The translations under genes and the position numbers were made by a program. This document shows positions 23,600 through 34,475 of a stretch of DNA of 64,000 nt, piece after piece. The DNA comes from Lineus longissimus (Eukaryota > Nemertea > Pilidiophora > Heteronemertea > Lineidae), in the NCBI RefSeq assembly GCF_910592395.1, contig NC_088316.1, positions 7,376,001 to 7,440,000 on the forward strand. The letters are read 5' to 3'. How positions within the stretch are numbered: the stretch's first letter is position 1; each line of letters opens with the position of its first letter. Below the pieces are notes generated by a model. The model was not told the origin of the DNA, did no database searches, and saw only the letters and a list, made by a program, of their open reading frames with translations.

Positions 23600-23950
23600 A
23601 CGAATACATGTACCTTCTGACACACGATCGAAAATGGTACGCACCAGTAGTAAGATAATAATGACCAATGCTGATGGGGGAAAATTCCCCATCATGGTGA
23701 AGCCGTATTTGAATTAATGTTGGGACCTCTGAGAATGGAGGAAACGCTACTCATTGCGGACATCGAAGATGAAGTGTTGTTAGGAGCTGATGTGCTGCAG
23801 CAGGATCCGACCAGACCCGCAGACCTATTATTGAGCAAGGACAAACTCATCCTTGGTGGTGTCACCATTCCCTTGGAGCAAGTAGGGATTCCGCACCGGG
23901 CAAGAAGATTGTTCGCTGCGGATCACTACGTTGTTCCAGGGTTAAGTTAA
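23529..23950 (+). pseudogene. Retroelement aspartic protease remnant
   Basis: The protease would cut the polyprotein. Recognisable parts are NVTIVSHKVFE, the strand just after the catalytic Asp, and LLGADVLQQ, the C-terminal hydrophobic-hydrophobic-G motif. They lie in different frames with a shift near 23695. The catalytic D-T/S-G triad expected before VTIVS is not there (DVKGQN stands in its place), which suggests a small deletion over the active site. Confidence 0.7.
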
Positions 23951-26209
23951 GTCATCATTGATGCTTTTGTTGAGACGGGCTCAAGTGAAAATGACAATTG
24001 TAGTCTTTTGGTGGAGGCATGTCCACTCTTCTCTGAGAGGACTGGACTTGTCGCTGCCAAATGCCTTGTAAATGATGTAAATAATAACGTTACTGTTAAA
24101 GTTAGAATCATTAACCCTTTTGGCTCTGACCAATCCATTAAACAAGACATGACCATAGGTGTTGTGGAAGAAGTAAAAGAGACTGTACGTGCAATTGTAA
24201 AAGAAGAAAACCCTGAACTAAGAGATAGTTTTGATTATGCTCGGAGACTGGTGGTGCAGGAAAAGCCTTTGCCACAAATAGCGGTAAAAACTTGTAATGT
24301 AAGAGGCACGAATACTAGTTCGCACGAGGAGCTTAAGAAAGTACCTCCTCATTTAGTAGCCTTATTTGAAGATGCGGTGAACGGGCGCACCCGTAAAGAA
24401 AGGGCAAAAGTAGCCAAGTTGTTGCATGATTATCAAGATATATTTTCTAAAGATGATGATGACCTAGGCTTAACTAATCTCGTAGAATATACCATAGATA
24501 CTGGTTATGCTAGGCCCAAGAAACAACCTCCTCGTAAGACACCGTTGGCCTATGAAACAGATGAGAAGAAAAGTGTTGAAAAAATGTTGCGTCAAAGGGT
24601 AGCTAGGCCTTCGACCTCTCCATGGGCTAGTCCACTTGTTTTAGTGAAGAAGAAGGATGGTTCCCTGAGAACTCTATGGACGCCCATGTGAGCAACATCG
24701 TCCGTGTGTGTTCTTATCACCTGCGCAACATTGGCAGAGTAAGAAAAGAGTTGACTGATGAAGCTGCTGGGTGCCTGACTCGGGCGATGGTCCTTTCTCG
24801 CCTCGACTACTGTAATAGCAGCCTTGCTGGCTGCAGTCAGTCATCCGTGGCCAGACTTCAACTTGTCCAAAACCGTGCAGCAAGACTTGTTACCAGAACT
24901 AGGCGCTCTGATCACATCACGCCTGTCCTGAAGGAATTGCACTGGCTGCCGGTGGAGCAAAGAATGATTTACAAGTTGTTGGTCCTGGTCTACGGAGCGA
25001 TACATGGCACAGCCCCCGGGTACCTTTGCAGCCTCATCACTCCCTACGTGCCAACCCGGCCACTAAGATCAGGGTCGCAGGATATTATAACTCAGCCAAC
25101 ATATAGACTCAGAACGTTTGGTGGGAGAGCATTCGAGATTCTTGCTCCCCAAATGTGGAACACTTTGGACGCCACACTGCGACAAGAGACCTCATTGGCC
25201 ACATTCAAAAGTTCTCTAAAGACATTTCTATTTCGAGACTATTTCGGGGTGTGATTCAAACTTGGTGGGGAGCGCCACAGAACATTGCGACAGTGATATG
25301 GGGCGCTATAGAAATGCTAATTCTATCTATCTAATTCTATCTAACTTGTATTGATTTTAGGCACGTTAACTATGTCACTGTTAAGGATTCATTTCCATTT
25401 CCACTGGCACAGAGCTGTTTTGATTCGCTCTCGGGAGCAAAAGTTTTTGCAACTATTGACGTCACTTCTGCGTACCAACAGGTACCTGTTAGGTCTAGTG
25501 ATATCCCGAAAACTGCGTTCTGTACCAAATATGGCTTATTTGAGTGCACAACAATGCCTTTTGGTCTTTCCAATGCACCGGCTACCTTCCAGAGACTGAT
25601 GGAGTGCATTTTAGGTGGCCTTCAGTGGACCACGTGTGTAATATATCTTGATGATATTATAGTACATGCTCCTGACTTTGATACTCTCTTGGAGCGTTTA
25701 GAGGAAGTGTTTCAGCGGATCAGACTGTCAGGCCTAAAGCTAAAACCTAGAAAGTGTTTTCTGTTCAAAACAGAGGTAGTATTTTTGGGTCATATAATCA
25801 GTGATAAGGGAATGTTACCGAAACCGGACAATGTGGCAAAGTTGGTAAATTGGCCAATCCCAACAAATGCAAAACAGGTGAAGGGACTAGTAGCTCTTGG
25901 GAGCTACTACCGTAGATTTATTAAAGGGTACTCAGAGATTGTGCAACCTCTAGTTGCCTTAACTAGGGACGGTATTTCTTTCCGCTGGACGGAAGAATGC
26001 ACTGAAGCGTTTGAGAAATTGAAGGCCGTTCTGACCAGTCCTCCTGTCATGGTGTACCCACGGCACGAGGGTCTGTTCATTTTAGACACTGATGCAAGTG
26101 ATTCCACCATAGGGGCTGTTCTCTCTCAGGAGCAAGTTAGTTATGGAGAATATGTTTCCCTCATTCAGGAGCGTTTCCTGAAGGCCCATGATCTTGCAAG
26201 GGAACATTT
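23951..26209 (+). pseudogene. pol: reverse transcriptase and start of RNase H (interrupted)
   Basis: After an in-frame stop at 23948 the pol frame is open to 24673. It contains the RT entry block PSTSPWASPLVLVKKKDGS and is then interrupted by a LINE. RT resumes at 25347 with FATIDVTSAYQQV, MPFGLSNAPATFQ and the catalytic YLDDIIV (near 25645), then GHIISDKG and the first RNase H strand DTDASDSTIGAVLSQ. Near 26133 it jumps straight to a segment that normally precedes the integrase C-terminus (YGEYVSLIQERF). Most of RNase H and the whole integrase zinc finger and catalytic core are therefore deleted. Confidence 0.88.
24674..25342 (+). mobile_element. 5'-truncated CR1/L2-group LINE nested in the RT gene
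   Basis: This 669-bp insert carries only the last ~190 codons of a LINE ORF2 (from 24676: SRLDYCNSSLAG, QLVQNRAARLVTR, DHITPVLKELHWLP), in one open frame to 25254. It is followed by a short 3' UTR with GGGCGCTATAGAAATGC and a repetitive ATTCTATCT tail. The bases AACT stand at both junctions (24670-24673 and 25343-25346), a short target duplication. The host RT codons are in register across the two sides, so the insertion is recent relative to decay at this point. Confidence 0.87.
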
Positions 26210-26430
26210 GTGACCCTCTCTGAGAAAACCCAGCTAAAGTCGCTGTGAACTTGGCAGGTTGAAACAGACTTGTTGTTTTATTTCTCTATTGTAGGCCTTT
26301 TATGAAATCCGAGTCAAAATTGATCAACTTCGATTTCACAATAGGACCACAGAAGGAAATGAACACTCAAGTCTGTGTCAACCTGCCAAGTTCAAGGCAA
26401 CTTTAGCTGGGTTTTCTCAGAGAGGGTCAC
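26210..26430. mobile_element. 221-bp MITE nested in the integrase region
   Basis: The terminal inverted repeats are about 62 bp with roughly four mismatches: both ends begin GTGACCCTCTCTGAGAAAAC when read inward. ATTT is duplicated on both sides (26206-26209, 26431-26434). The integrase-side reading frame is in register on the two sides. The interior is non-coding. The superfamily is not clear. Confidence 0.88.
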
Positions 26431-26702
26431 ATTTACAAAAGATGGCAAAAAGACAAGAGGAAGTTTATGATGCAAAGTCCACTCTTGTCAAATACAAAAA
26501 AGGGGATATGGTTTGGGTGTTGTCGGATCTGACACAATTACATATAACCCCAAAACTGAGATGCCAATACGAGGGTCCCTACCTAGTGGTAGAGAAATTA
26601 AATGATTTAGATTATAGGATACAATTAAATGCTGAGGGCAAGAGAAAAGTGCTTCACCGTAATCGGTTGAAACCCTATCAGGGCAGGCAGATCCTGTCAT
26701 GA
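26431..26702 (+). pseudogene. Integrase C-terminal (GPY/F-like) region
   Basis: The frame carries KYKKGDMVWVL, then CQYEGPYLVVEKLNDLDYRI and HRNRLKPYQG before a stop at 26700. This is the usual C-terminal end of Gypsy integrases, with the GPY motif, thought to help target-DNA binding. The catalytic domain in front of it is deleted. Confidence 0.85.
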
Positions 26703-26837
26703 GCCAAGATGGCTCTTAAGCATTAACTTAATGAAGTGGCATTCTTAATTCGTTGTTGATGCATATGTACATCAGACAATTACAATGAGTGTTTGTCTGC
26801 TTGCTACTGCACCAACAACGAATATTTGTAATTTCAG

Positions 26838-27663
26838 ATGCCTTTTAGATGTGCAGAGTGTTGTCGAACTTGGCCAATCAGGGCAGATGCAGAGAACCAC
26901 TTCATACGAAGCCATCTGAAAGATAATGAAGTGCCGTTCATCTGCACATGTGGTGCGTGACACATCCTGCACGACTAAAAAACCGAGGAGGGGCAGAACG
27001 TCATTTACGACGGATTCATGCTGTAGACATAGAAAACGTTTCTAAGATGGGAGGAACACATCTAGATATGACAAACGCCGATTTTGAGACCAGAATACTC
27101 AAAGTGGACCGGGCACATGTTTCGTCCCCTGCCCGCTCCACTTTGACCAAAGAACAAGAGTTCAATGGAATAGGGATTTTCGACCAGAGGGATCCACTAG
27201 GGTTAGATATTGGCACGTCAGAGGATCTCCCCGACGACGTTGAGGTATCTGTCGGGGAACCCGAAACACAAGAACCCGAAAAGAAGAGACTAAAGATAGA
27301 AATCGAGAATACCAGTACTTTAGAAGATGACGTGACGTTGGGTTATGATGCTCCCGCTGACTCAATAGCAACTGCTGGTCCAATGATAAGAAAACTTCTT
27401 CTCCCTCCTCTACCTACTGAAAAGAACTATGCCGACAGCACTCCTAGAATATCCAAGAACGACGAACCATACTAATAGAGCTGACCAATAACATAAATAA
27501 GAACACTGGGCAATGTAAGGATCAGACGAGAGCGATAGATCGACTATCGAGGGCCTCAGATAAGAGAACCAGGGAATGTAGAAAGTGGCGGAAGGCGAAA
27601 CTGGAATTGAGAGATGACATGGAGATCGGAAGTGCTGAAATAGCGTCCTTACTCAAGCCAGTT
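26838..27663 (+). pseudogene. Accessory ORF after pol with two C2H2-type zinc fingers
   Basis: The ATG at 26838 directly follows a splice-acceptor-like TTTGTAATTTCAG. The first finger is CAEC, 12 residues, HFIRSH. A one-base shift near 26948 then moves to a second finger whose His pair is in ERHLRRIHAVD. The rest is acidic (EPETQEPEKKRLKIEIEN) up to a stop at 27473, and after another shift a basic, coiled-coil-like end closes at about 27663. Gypsy elements often have an env-like ORF here; this one is different and might bind nucleic acid. It may be expressed from a spliced RNA. Confidence 0.6.
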
Positions 27664-27689
27664 AATGAACACTAAATGTTTACTTTGAG

Positions 27690-27860
27690 ATTTGTACCTA
27701 TAATATTGGATGGCTGCATCAAGAGCTTCTTTGAAACTTTTGAAATTTGTATATATAATATTGGATGGCTACATCAAGAGCTACTTGGAAATTTTCTTAA
27801 ATTTGTACATACTAATATAACATTGCAACTTATGGATGGCTATATCAAAAGCTTAACTGT
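27690..27860 (+). repeat. Short tandem repeat before the 3' LTR
   Basis: Three imperfect ~65-bp units share TATAATATTGGATGGCT, CATCAAGAGCTT and AAATTTGTA. They lie in the untranslated part of the LTR element between the zinc-finger ORF and the polypurine tract. Confidence 0.6.
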
Positions 27861-28028
27861 GATTATTTAGAGTGCTTGGAGTTTTCCATCTATTTATTCC
27901 TTAAAGCTGACCTGTTAGAATTTTTTAAGCTGGACTTAAATGTTAAAGCTGAACTGTTCAAAGTTTTCGCTTGTTTGGTTAATGTTATAATTATATGGAT
28001 ATTGTTGACGAGGTCGTCAAATTTTATC

Positions 28029-28038
28029 AAGGGGGGAG
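28029..28038 (+). other. Polypurine tract
   Basis: AAGGGGGGAG lies three bases before the 3' LTR, the usual place of the plus-strand primer for reverse transcription. Confidence 0.8.
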
Positions 28039-28041
28039 TAA

Positions 28042-28787
28042 TGTAATGAAACCAGTATTGACACGTGTATATTGTACACTGTTTTCCATGTGTATTGGGG
28101 CATGGTATTCTGCCGGGATTTCCATGCTCTCACTTCGGCCGCTATTTCCTATAGTTTTATATGTTGACAACCAACCTGGTAAATGTTATTATGTAGCATT
28201 TCATTTTTATATTCCATCCGCGTCTATGTTTTAGTTATCCTTGGTTCAAATTCCTTGTAAGACTCACTTTGATGCGTGATTTAGCTCCGCATCTTTTATC
28301 ATTCCGGCCATGTTGCCGGCAGGTCACGTGACTTCGTTTTCTTTCGCATCATTGGGCGGCGCGCGTGCCTGTTGTGTTTACGTTGTGTCCTGTGTTAAAA
28401 AGAGCGGCGTCTTTGAACTGGCAGACGGTCGGGAACTGCAAACGATTTATGCCAGGGGCCGTCTCACTCTTTAGTTCCTCTAAAACACACTTAGTACCTT
28501 ATAGTGAACTCGATCCAGACCTTAGCCTATATCCCAAGGTAGTGCAGATTCACTTTGCCATTAATTATCATTATCATTTCCTTGTTGCGTTTAAGTTAGA
28601 ATAAGATCAGCACCAGCCTGGCTGCACTCCATTTCGCCTGGACTGCACCGGCTGCGTTGCTGCTGATTCTTCCCCAAATCACCCCCCAGAACAGTATATA
28701 ATAATTGTTGACATCTAATAAAGAAGTTAAGTTGATTGTTTATTCCGTTTCGCCTTCTGGGTTCAGTTGAGTTGGTTATTCGTAACA
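28042..28787 (+). repeat. 3' LTR of the Gypsy-type element
   Basis: It is 746 bp and matches the 5' LTR, apart from a small deletion near 28440 and scattered substitutions. The poly(A) signal is at 28717-28722. It is followed by the target duplication ATGG. Confidence 0.93.
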
Positions 28788-28791
28788 ATGG

Positions 28792-30637
28792 ATAAATTGT
28801 CAAAAGCAGTCACGGTCGTCAGTCACGCTCATTCAAATCGTGAAGTCTCGAGACCTTTCGTGAGTTGTTCGATACTTTTCGACTGTATAATCTATTAAAC
28901 GGTTATTTTCAAGTTGGTTTGCAGGGGGCGCAATAAGTCCGACCATTATGATCAGCGTGCTCGATATTCATGATTGTTGTCAGTTCCACAATAAAACATA
29001 GGAGGTGGATAAGTTTTGCCGTTGCCTCTCTTTTGCAAAAAAATATATATGCGCACCACAAGCAATTCATTTATTGAGTGTCCTTCCTGGGCGGGCTCTT
29101 CTCCTATCATAATTTTGTTGATGACAATCAATGCTTTTTTTATTTGACCAACAATAAACTTGCAAGGGCTACATACACCTTAATTTTCCACTTTTTCATT
29201 TAGCAAACTATGAACTTTCGAGGATCTCAGTTCCCGAAAGTGGATGCTTAAGCCAGTGAAACATCATTCCTGTGTTTGTCCCCCATATTTAAACGTTTCC
29301 AGACAACAGACAACCAGAAGAAAAACCATGAGGGGAAAACAGAAAATGTGCCAATCTGTGTTTCAGCGTTCCCAAACAACAAGGTTTGCGAACAGATGAC
29401 GCAAGAGCCAATTAATTTCTTTTTTACAGAGATATTCCATAGGCAAACATAAAATATGGTGTTCTCTCCACGTAGGACATTGAGATATAGTAGGGTCAAA
29501 TTATGGTGGGAAAGTTTGGAATAAGGCAAGTGGGCGTATCTTCGGAAGGTGGACTATCGTGAAATTTAGGAGCCGTAGAGCACTGACAAAACTGAAGTTA
29601 AGAGTCAACCGCATACACAGCTATACAAGTAGGAAGAACAGTCTAATTGCCACACTCATTCTTTATGCTGGATAGACAAGATCGGGGCACTAAAATAGCA
29701 TACACAAAACAGAATATATTAACTCCTCTTCCCCAAATGCAGTAGTGAAATAGTAAGTGCACCGATCATGTGTCATATCTGTTGAGTGGGGATTGCCAGC
29801 TGTGTAATTCAATTGATTTTCTTTTGAATTCAAATTCAAAAACTCACTGGTACACATTTACAAACTGTGGAAACCCCTTTAGGCTGTCAACAAAAGTTTG
29901 TCAGAAAAACATCAGATTAATGTCAGAATGGCATTTGAAATCTATTAGATAGGCTGTTGGAATGTGGTTTGGGCGTGAAGGAAAATAAGACCTATCCATC
30001 TCAGAGTTCGCAATGATTCAACTGCAACAGCCATCTCCAATTTAGATGCGCTGGGGCACGATTTGGAAAAAGTGCAATTGATCGGGTCATTTTTCAATAA
30101 CACTGTATTCGGTCATGTGTAACAGAAGTGATGAAAGCAAGGTGATGGGCTCCTGTCAAATGATAAACCAAATGTAGGTTGTCAAAATCAGTAACCTTGG
30201 CATACGAACTCTCTGATCTCGGATTACCTTTTTTTGATACGCACTATATAACTTTCCATCTTACTTGATGTTTACCGTTCATTGTGATGAGGCAACAATC
30301 GCCGTCACCAAGCGCAATACTCAATCTGTTTTCATGAATTTGGCTTGCATAAGCAGTCGCTCTGCTCTGTGATGTGTCTTTAGCGATCTCCTGAATTTGT
30401 CCGTTGTCTGAAGAGTTTAGTGGTGTGTTTTTCCGCAAGACACTTGTCTTAAACCAAACTCATTCTAACAAAAGTCAACCCACTGCAAAAAACAATGATA
30501 TCGAACTGGGTGACATGAATAGATTTAAAATAACCTCCCGGGGAACAATAGTAACTAATTACAAAAATTCGGTACTGTGTGTGCCACTTTTAGAGACATT
30601 CACTATCCTGTTCTTCCTTGTCTGTTTAGGTGTGACA
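28792..30637. other. Unrecognised intronic DNA
   Basis: Only short frames are found, with no family motif, TIR pair or array. By position it belongs to the large intron between exons 2 and 3 of the host gene. Confidence 0.35.
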
Positions 30638-30945
30638 TTTACATGACTAATGGGAGACTGTCGCAATATAACGCGGGCCTAAAAGTAGATATTATTGTTC
30701 CTACCAGTAGAGAGAGACACATCTCGTCTTTCCACGTCTGTTGAGATGTTACAAAATAAGAGACGACTGTCGCAGCATAACGATGACCAAAAGAGTTGAA
30801 ATAAATTGCTGATTGTTCCTAGAGAGACACGTACCGGCTTTCCAAGTCAGTTGAGATGAAAGAATAGGTGACTATCAGATAATAATTCAGGCCATGCGGT
30901 GCTGGACTAATCGCTGATTTTTCCTGGAAATACATGTACTCTCAA
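30638..30945 (+). repeat. Three diverged ~120-bp tandem units
   Basis: The units share GACTGTCGCA(A/G)(T/C)ATAACG, TTGTTCCTA, GAGAGACAC and a CTTTCCA(C/A)GTC-GTTGAGATG block. Divergence rises in the third unit. Non-coding. Confidence 0.55.
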
Positions 30946-31688
30946 AATCGGCATGAACCAGAAATTTTGTTTCCGCATTCACACCAACGACTGTACACGG
31001 TGTACTGTAGTGTAGGCCCTATACTCTGCTCTCATGCTCTGGGTGCACTTTTCTCGGCGCTAAAACATGATCAAAATCGCCGTTGATCACATTAAATGCA
31101 GTTACTATGTTTGACAGATAGGTATTATTCAATGAATATTTCACCTTCGATTTGATATGTAACGTGGAAAATAGGCTTTTCGCTAATCCATGTAATCGTT
31201 TTTGACTTACGAAGATCAGTCGGAATCCTCGTAAGAACGAGACGAAAGTACCATCGACAATTTCGCGGGGGATGACGTAGCACCTTAAATCGATGACGTC
31301 AACCACAAATCGTAATCGTAAGCGATGCGGAAACTCGCTACTGACTTGTTAATGAAGAACGCAAATGGAGTGAAAGTGGTGAAATGAGTGTAAAAATAAA
31401 ATGCGTCTGTCACATGGAATCACGATTTTTGTGAGTGTATACATGCATCAGGTCTTATTTGAGCAGCAGTGGTTTTGGTGAGACCGTTTCCGCTCGGGTG
31501 GAGCTTTGATTTCGTGTTTGGTCGACTTTTATGGTTCTCTCACGTAGTTTAGGTAAGACAGTGAATACCACCAGTTCGGTTCCCCCTTCATGTAAGATGC
31601 GTCCCAACAAATATGTCTGTACTACTTAACACCTCTCTTCTGTTGATGCAGCATTAGAAAACATTATTCGACCTCTTTCGAATTTCAG

Positions 31689-31961
31689 ATCTTTTACATC
31701 ATCACCACGAGGTCGTTGAGATCGGTCATTACAATGGTCACCATGGTCACCATCACCACGATCACCATCACGATAAGGAAGTAGTGGTTCAGGACGTGCA
31801 TCACCTTGGTCACCATCAGCATGATCAGCGTCACCACGGTCACGATCACCATGAGAATGAAGTGGTTGAGGTGGTTCATCACCATGGTCACCATCACCAC
31901 GGTCACCATCACCATGAAAATGTGCATAGTTACCATCATCACCATCAACATCATGGCGAAG
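31689..31961 (+). CDS. Exon 3: histidine-rich exon
   Basis: The acceptor CGAATTTCAG ends at 31688 and the donor GTAAGA starts at 31962. The 273-bp exon is phase 1 to phase 1 and open throughout. It encodes 90 full codons of which about 42 are His, in GHHGHHHDHHHD-type and HHHHGHHHHE-type runs broken by acidic and Val-rich spacers (EVVEIG, KEVVVQD, ENEVVEVV). Such sequences bind Zn, Cu or Ni ions in secreted and matrix proteins; that role here is inferred. Spacers with similar V/E content recur, suggesting growth by internal duplication. It joins exon 2 and exon 4 in frame. Confidence 0.72.
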
Positions 31962-32299
31962 GTAAGAACGAAATTTGGGTCCAAAATGCCAGGGTCGTTT
32001 GTGTACCTAATACATTATTTACACATATACATGTACTTGCAATAAGCGAGCGCCTTGGGAAGTCCAAAAATATGCCTAGATTTTTATTTATTCATGTGTC
32101 AAGGCGATTGATAAAGTTAGGCCATTGCGACCTAAAAATCATATTTGAAAGAGCTTTGGTATTGATGCAGCAACACTCATCCTCTCATGAAGTCCAGTCC
32201 TTTTGTTAAAGTGAATAGAGTCGCCGAGTTTCTTTGTTCATGATTATGTAGCTAACCCTAACCAAACCATTAACCCAATCGTTGACAATACACAGCTAT

Positions 32300-32594
32300 T
32301 GTATGGAGTCCTGCATTCCTGGGACGTCCATTCCATTTAAACCTGCTTACCAAACAGCGACTTTTTTCCCTGTATGGAGAGCCGAACTCATTAATATTTA
32401 TAGTTGTCGAAGAGCTCATTATCATTCAATGGCAAAGCGGTCAACAACACTACTGGATCTGGAATTATAGCGAAGGACCATAGCAATGTACCCAATACAT
32501 TTATTACGCTTTATTTATCCGTTAATCACATACTCGTGTATATTCCATCAATTTTTGGCTCACCGTAAGGGGAGTCTATATGATAGCGCTGTGT

Positions 32595-32631
<37 letters not shown>

Positions 32632-34475
32632 ATCCTAACAGTGGCACGTTTCTTAACTGCCAGGGCTATGAACTTGAAACTTTGTACACAGAATGCCCTA
32701 GGTCAGCTGACCTCTGACACTGATTTTCGGTCCGATCTGATTCTCTGTTTTGCCACCAGGGGGCCAAATGTTGATATCTAAAAAGTGTGATATCTCGCTT
32801 ATTAGTGACTTGTTTTCGATGAAACTTTTGTTGTAGGTACTCATAGCAAATATACATCTCATATCGTACGGGTTTTTAATTTGACCTACTTTTCAAGGTC
32901 ACAGAGGTCATATGGCGTAAATTGGCCATTAGAGTGTAAACTATGGCACGTTTCTTAACCACTAAAGCTATGAACTTGAAACTTGGTACATATAACCCCC
33001 TATATCACATAGCCTTTGGTGCTGAATTTCAGTTTGATCTGATTCTCAACTTTGCCACCAGGGGGCCAAAAGTGGAAATCTAAAAAGTGTGATATCTCGC
33101 TTATAAGTGACTTGTTTTCGATATGATTTTTATGGTAGGTACTCTTAGGAAAAATACATCACATATCATACGGGTTTTCAATTTGACCTACTTTTCAAGG
33201 TCACAGAGGTCATATGGCGTAAATTGGCCGTTAGAGTGTAAACTATGGCACGTTTCTTAACCACTAAAGCTATGACCTTGAAACTTGGTACATATAACCC
33301 CCTATATCACATAGCCTCTGGTGCTGAATTTCAGTTTGATCTGATTCTCAACTTTGCCACCAGGGGGCCAAAAGTGGAGATCTAAAAAGTGTGATATCTC
33401 GTTTATAAGTGACTTGTTTTCGATAAGATTTTTATGGTAGGTACTCTTTGGAAGAATACATCACATACCTTACGGGTTTTCAATTTGACCTACTTTTCAA
33501 GGTCACAGAGGTCATATGGCGTAAATTGGCCGTTAGAGTGTAAACTATGGCACGTTTCTTAACCAGTAAAGCTATGAACTTGAAACTTGGTGCATATAAC
33601 CCCCTACATCAGATAACCTCTGATGCCGAATTTTGGCCCGATCTGATTCTTTATTCCGCCACCAGGGGGCCATAATGGAAAAAGTAAGAAGTGCAATATC
33701 TTGCTTATTTTTAGTGATTCGTTTTCAATAACATTTTTATGGTAGGTTCTCCTAGCAAGGATACATCACATATCATATGAGTTTTTGATCTGACCTGCTT
33801 TTCAAGGTCACAGAGGTCAAATGGTGTAAATTGGTCGTTTGATTGTAACTATGGCACGTTTCTTAACCACTAAAGCTTTGAACTTGAAATTGTTTACACA
33901 TGACTCCCTTCGTCATGTAACCTCGGACACGGAATTTCGATCTGATCTGGTACTCAACTCGGCCACCAGGAGGCCAAAACTAAAATAGGTAAAAAGTGCA
34001 ATATCTCGTTAATTAGTGACTTGTTTTTGATGATATTCTTTTGGTACTTACTCCAAGCAACGATACATCACATGTCATACCGACTTTGGTTTGACCTATA
34101 TACTATACATGTACAATGTTTCTTAATCTGGATGAATTCCAAAGCACCAAATATCTATACGGTGAGCACAATGGCCCCTGGCCGTTTCATTGACAAGAAC
34201 ACGAGTTTAGTAAAAGAAAATGAATCGAGAGCGAGAAATCGCCCATTGTTAATTATGCGCATATTAATTCAAATGACGTCACTGCTCTCCGATTGGCTAA
34301 TGCGTTGTGTCCGGCTCGCCAAACAGGGTAGATTTTTTTACCGGTTTGGCAAGTCGGGCTTGCCAAACTGAGCTGATTTTTAGTGCTGTTTGGCAAGCGG
34401 CTCTCCAAACAGGCAAAAAAGTATGCCTGTTTGGCGAGTGGCTTGCCAAATATACCCGGCCTATATATATAGCCC
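32300..34475 (+). repeat. Hairpin-rich repeat, copy split by a satellite block
   Basis: The left part (32300-32545) matches 17985-18250 and the right part (34196-34475) matches 18300-18590, including the TTTGGCAAGCGGCTCTCC hairpin block. Between them lies the ~302-bp satellite element. The copy at 18 kb has no such insertion, so it serves as the empty-site reference. Confidence 0.65.
32552..34195 (+). mobile_element. Satellite-bearing element, ~302-bp units
   Basis: Five units begin TGGCACGTTTCTTAA (about 32642, 32943, 33246, 33547, 33852). Each contains GCCACCAGGGGGCC and TTCAAGGTCACAGAGGTCA. The block is flanked by end sequences sharing GCTCACCGTA in inverted positions. A (GTC)n microsatellite lies near the left end (32597-32631). 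The same right end and units occur in reverse orientation at 58160-59225, showing a mobile unit, not a local array only. No protein is encoded. Confidence 0.65.

Larger units (their letters stand above)
20058..28791 (+). mobile_element. Gypsy-type LTR retrotransposon, complete ends, decayed interior
   Basis: Two LTRs (20062-20814 and 28042-28787) start TGTAATG and end CGTAACA and are flanked by the 4-bp target duplication ATGG (20058-20061, 28788-28791). The order is LTR, primer site, gag with CCHC knuckle, protease, reverse transcriptase, RNase H start, integrase C-terminal GPY/F-like region, zinc-finger ORF, polypurine tract, LTR. That order and the YLDD box place it in Gypsy/Ty3. Stops, frameshifts, a nested LINE (24674-25342), a nested MITE (26210-26430) and a large pol deletion near 26133 make it non-autonomous. 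Confidence 0.93.

Noticed and set aside
31694-31984. Met/Val-rich minus-strand ORF
   Set aside because: It is the antisense reading of CAT/CAC codons of the His-rich exon; the + strand has matching splice sites and phase.
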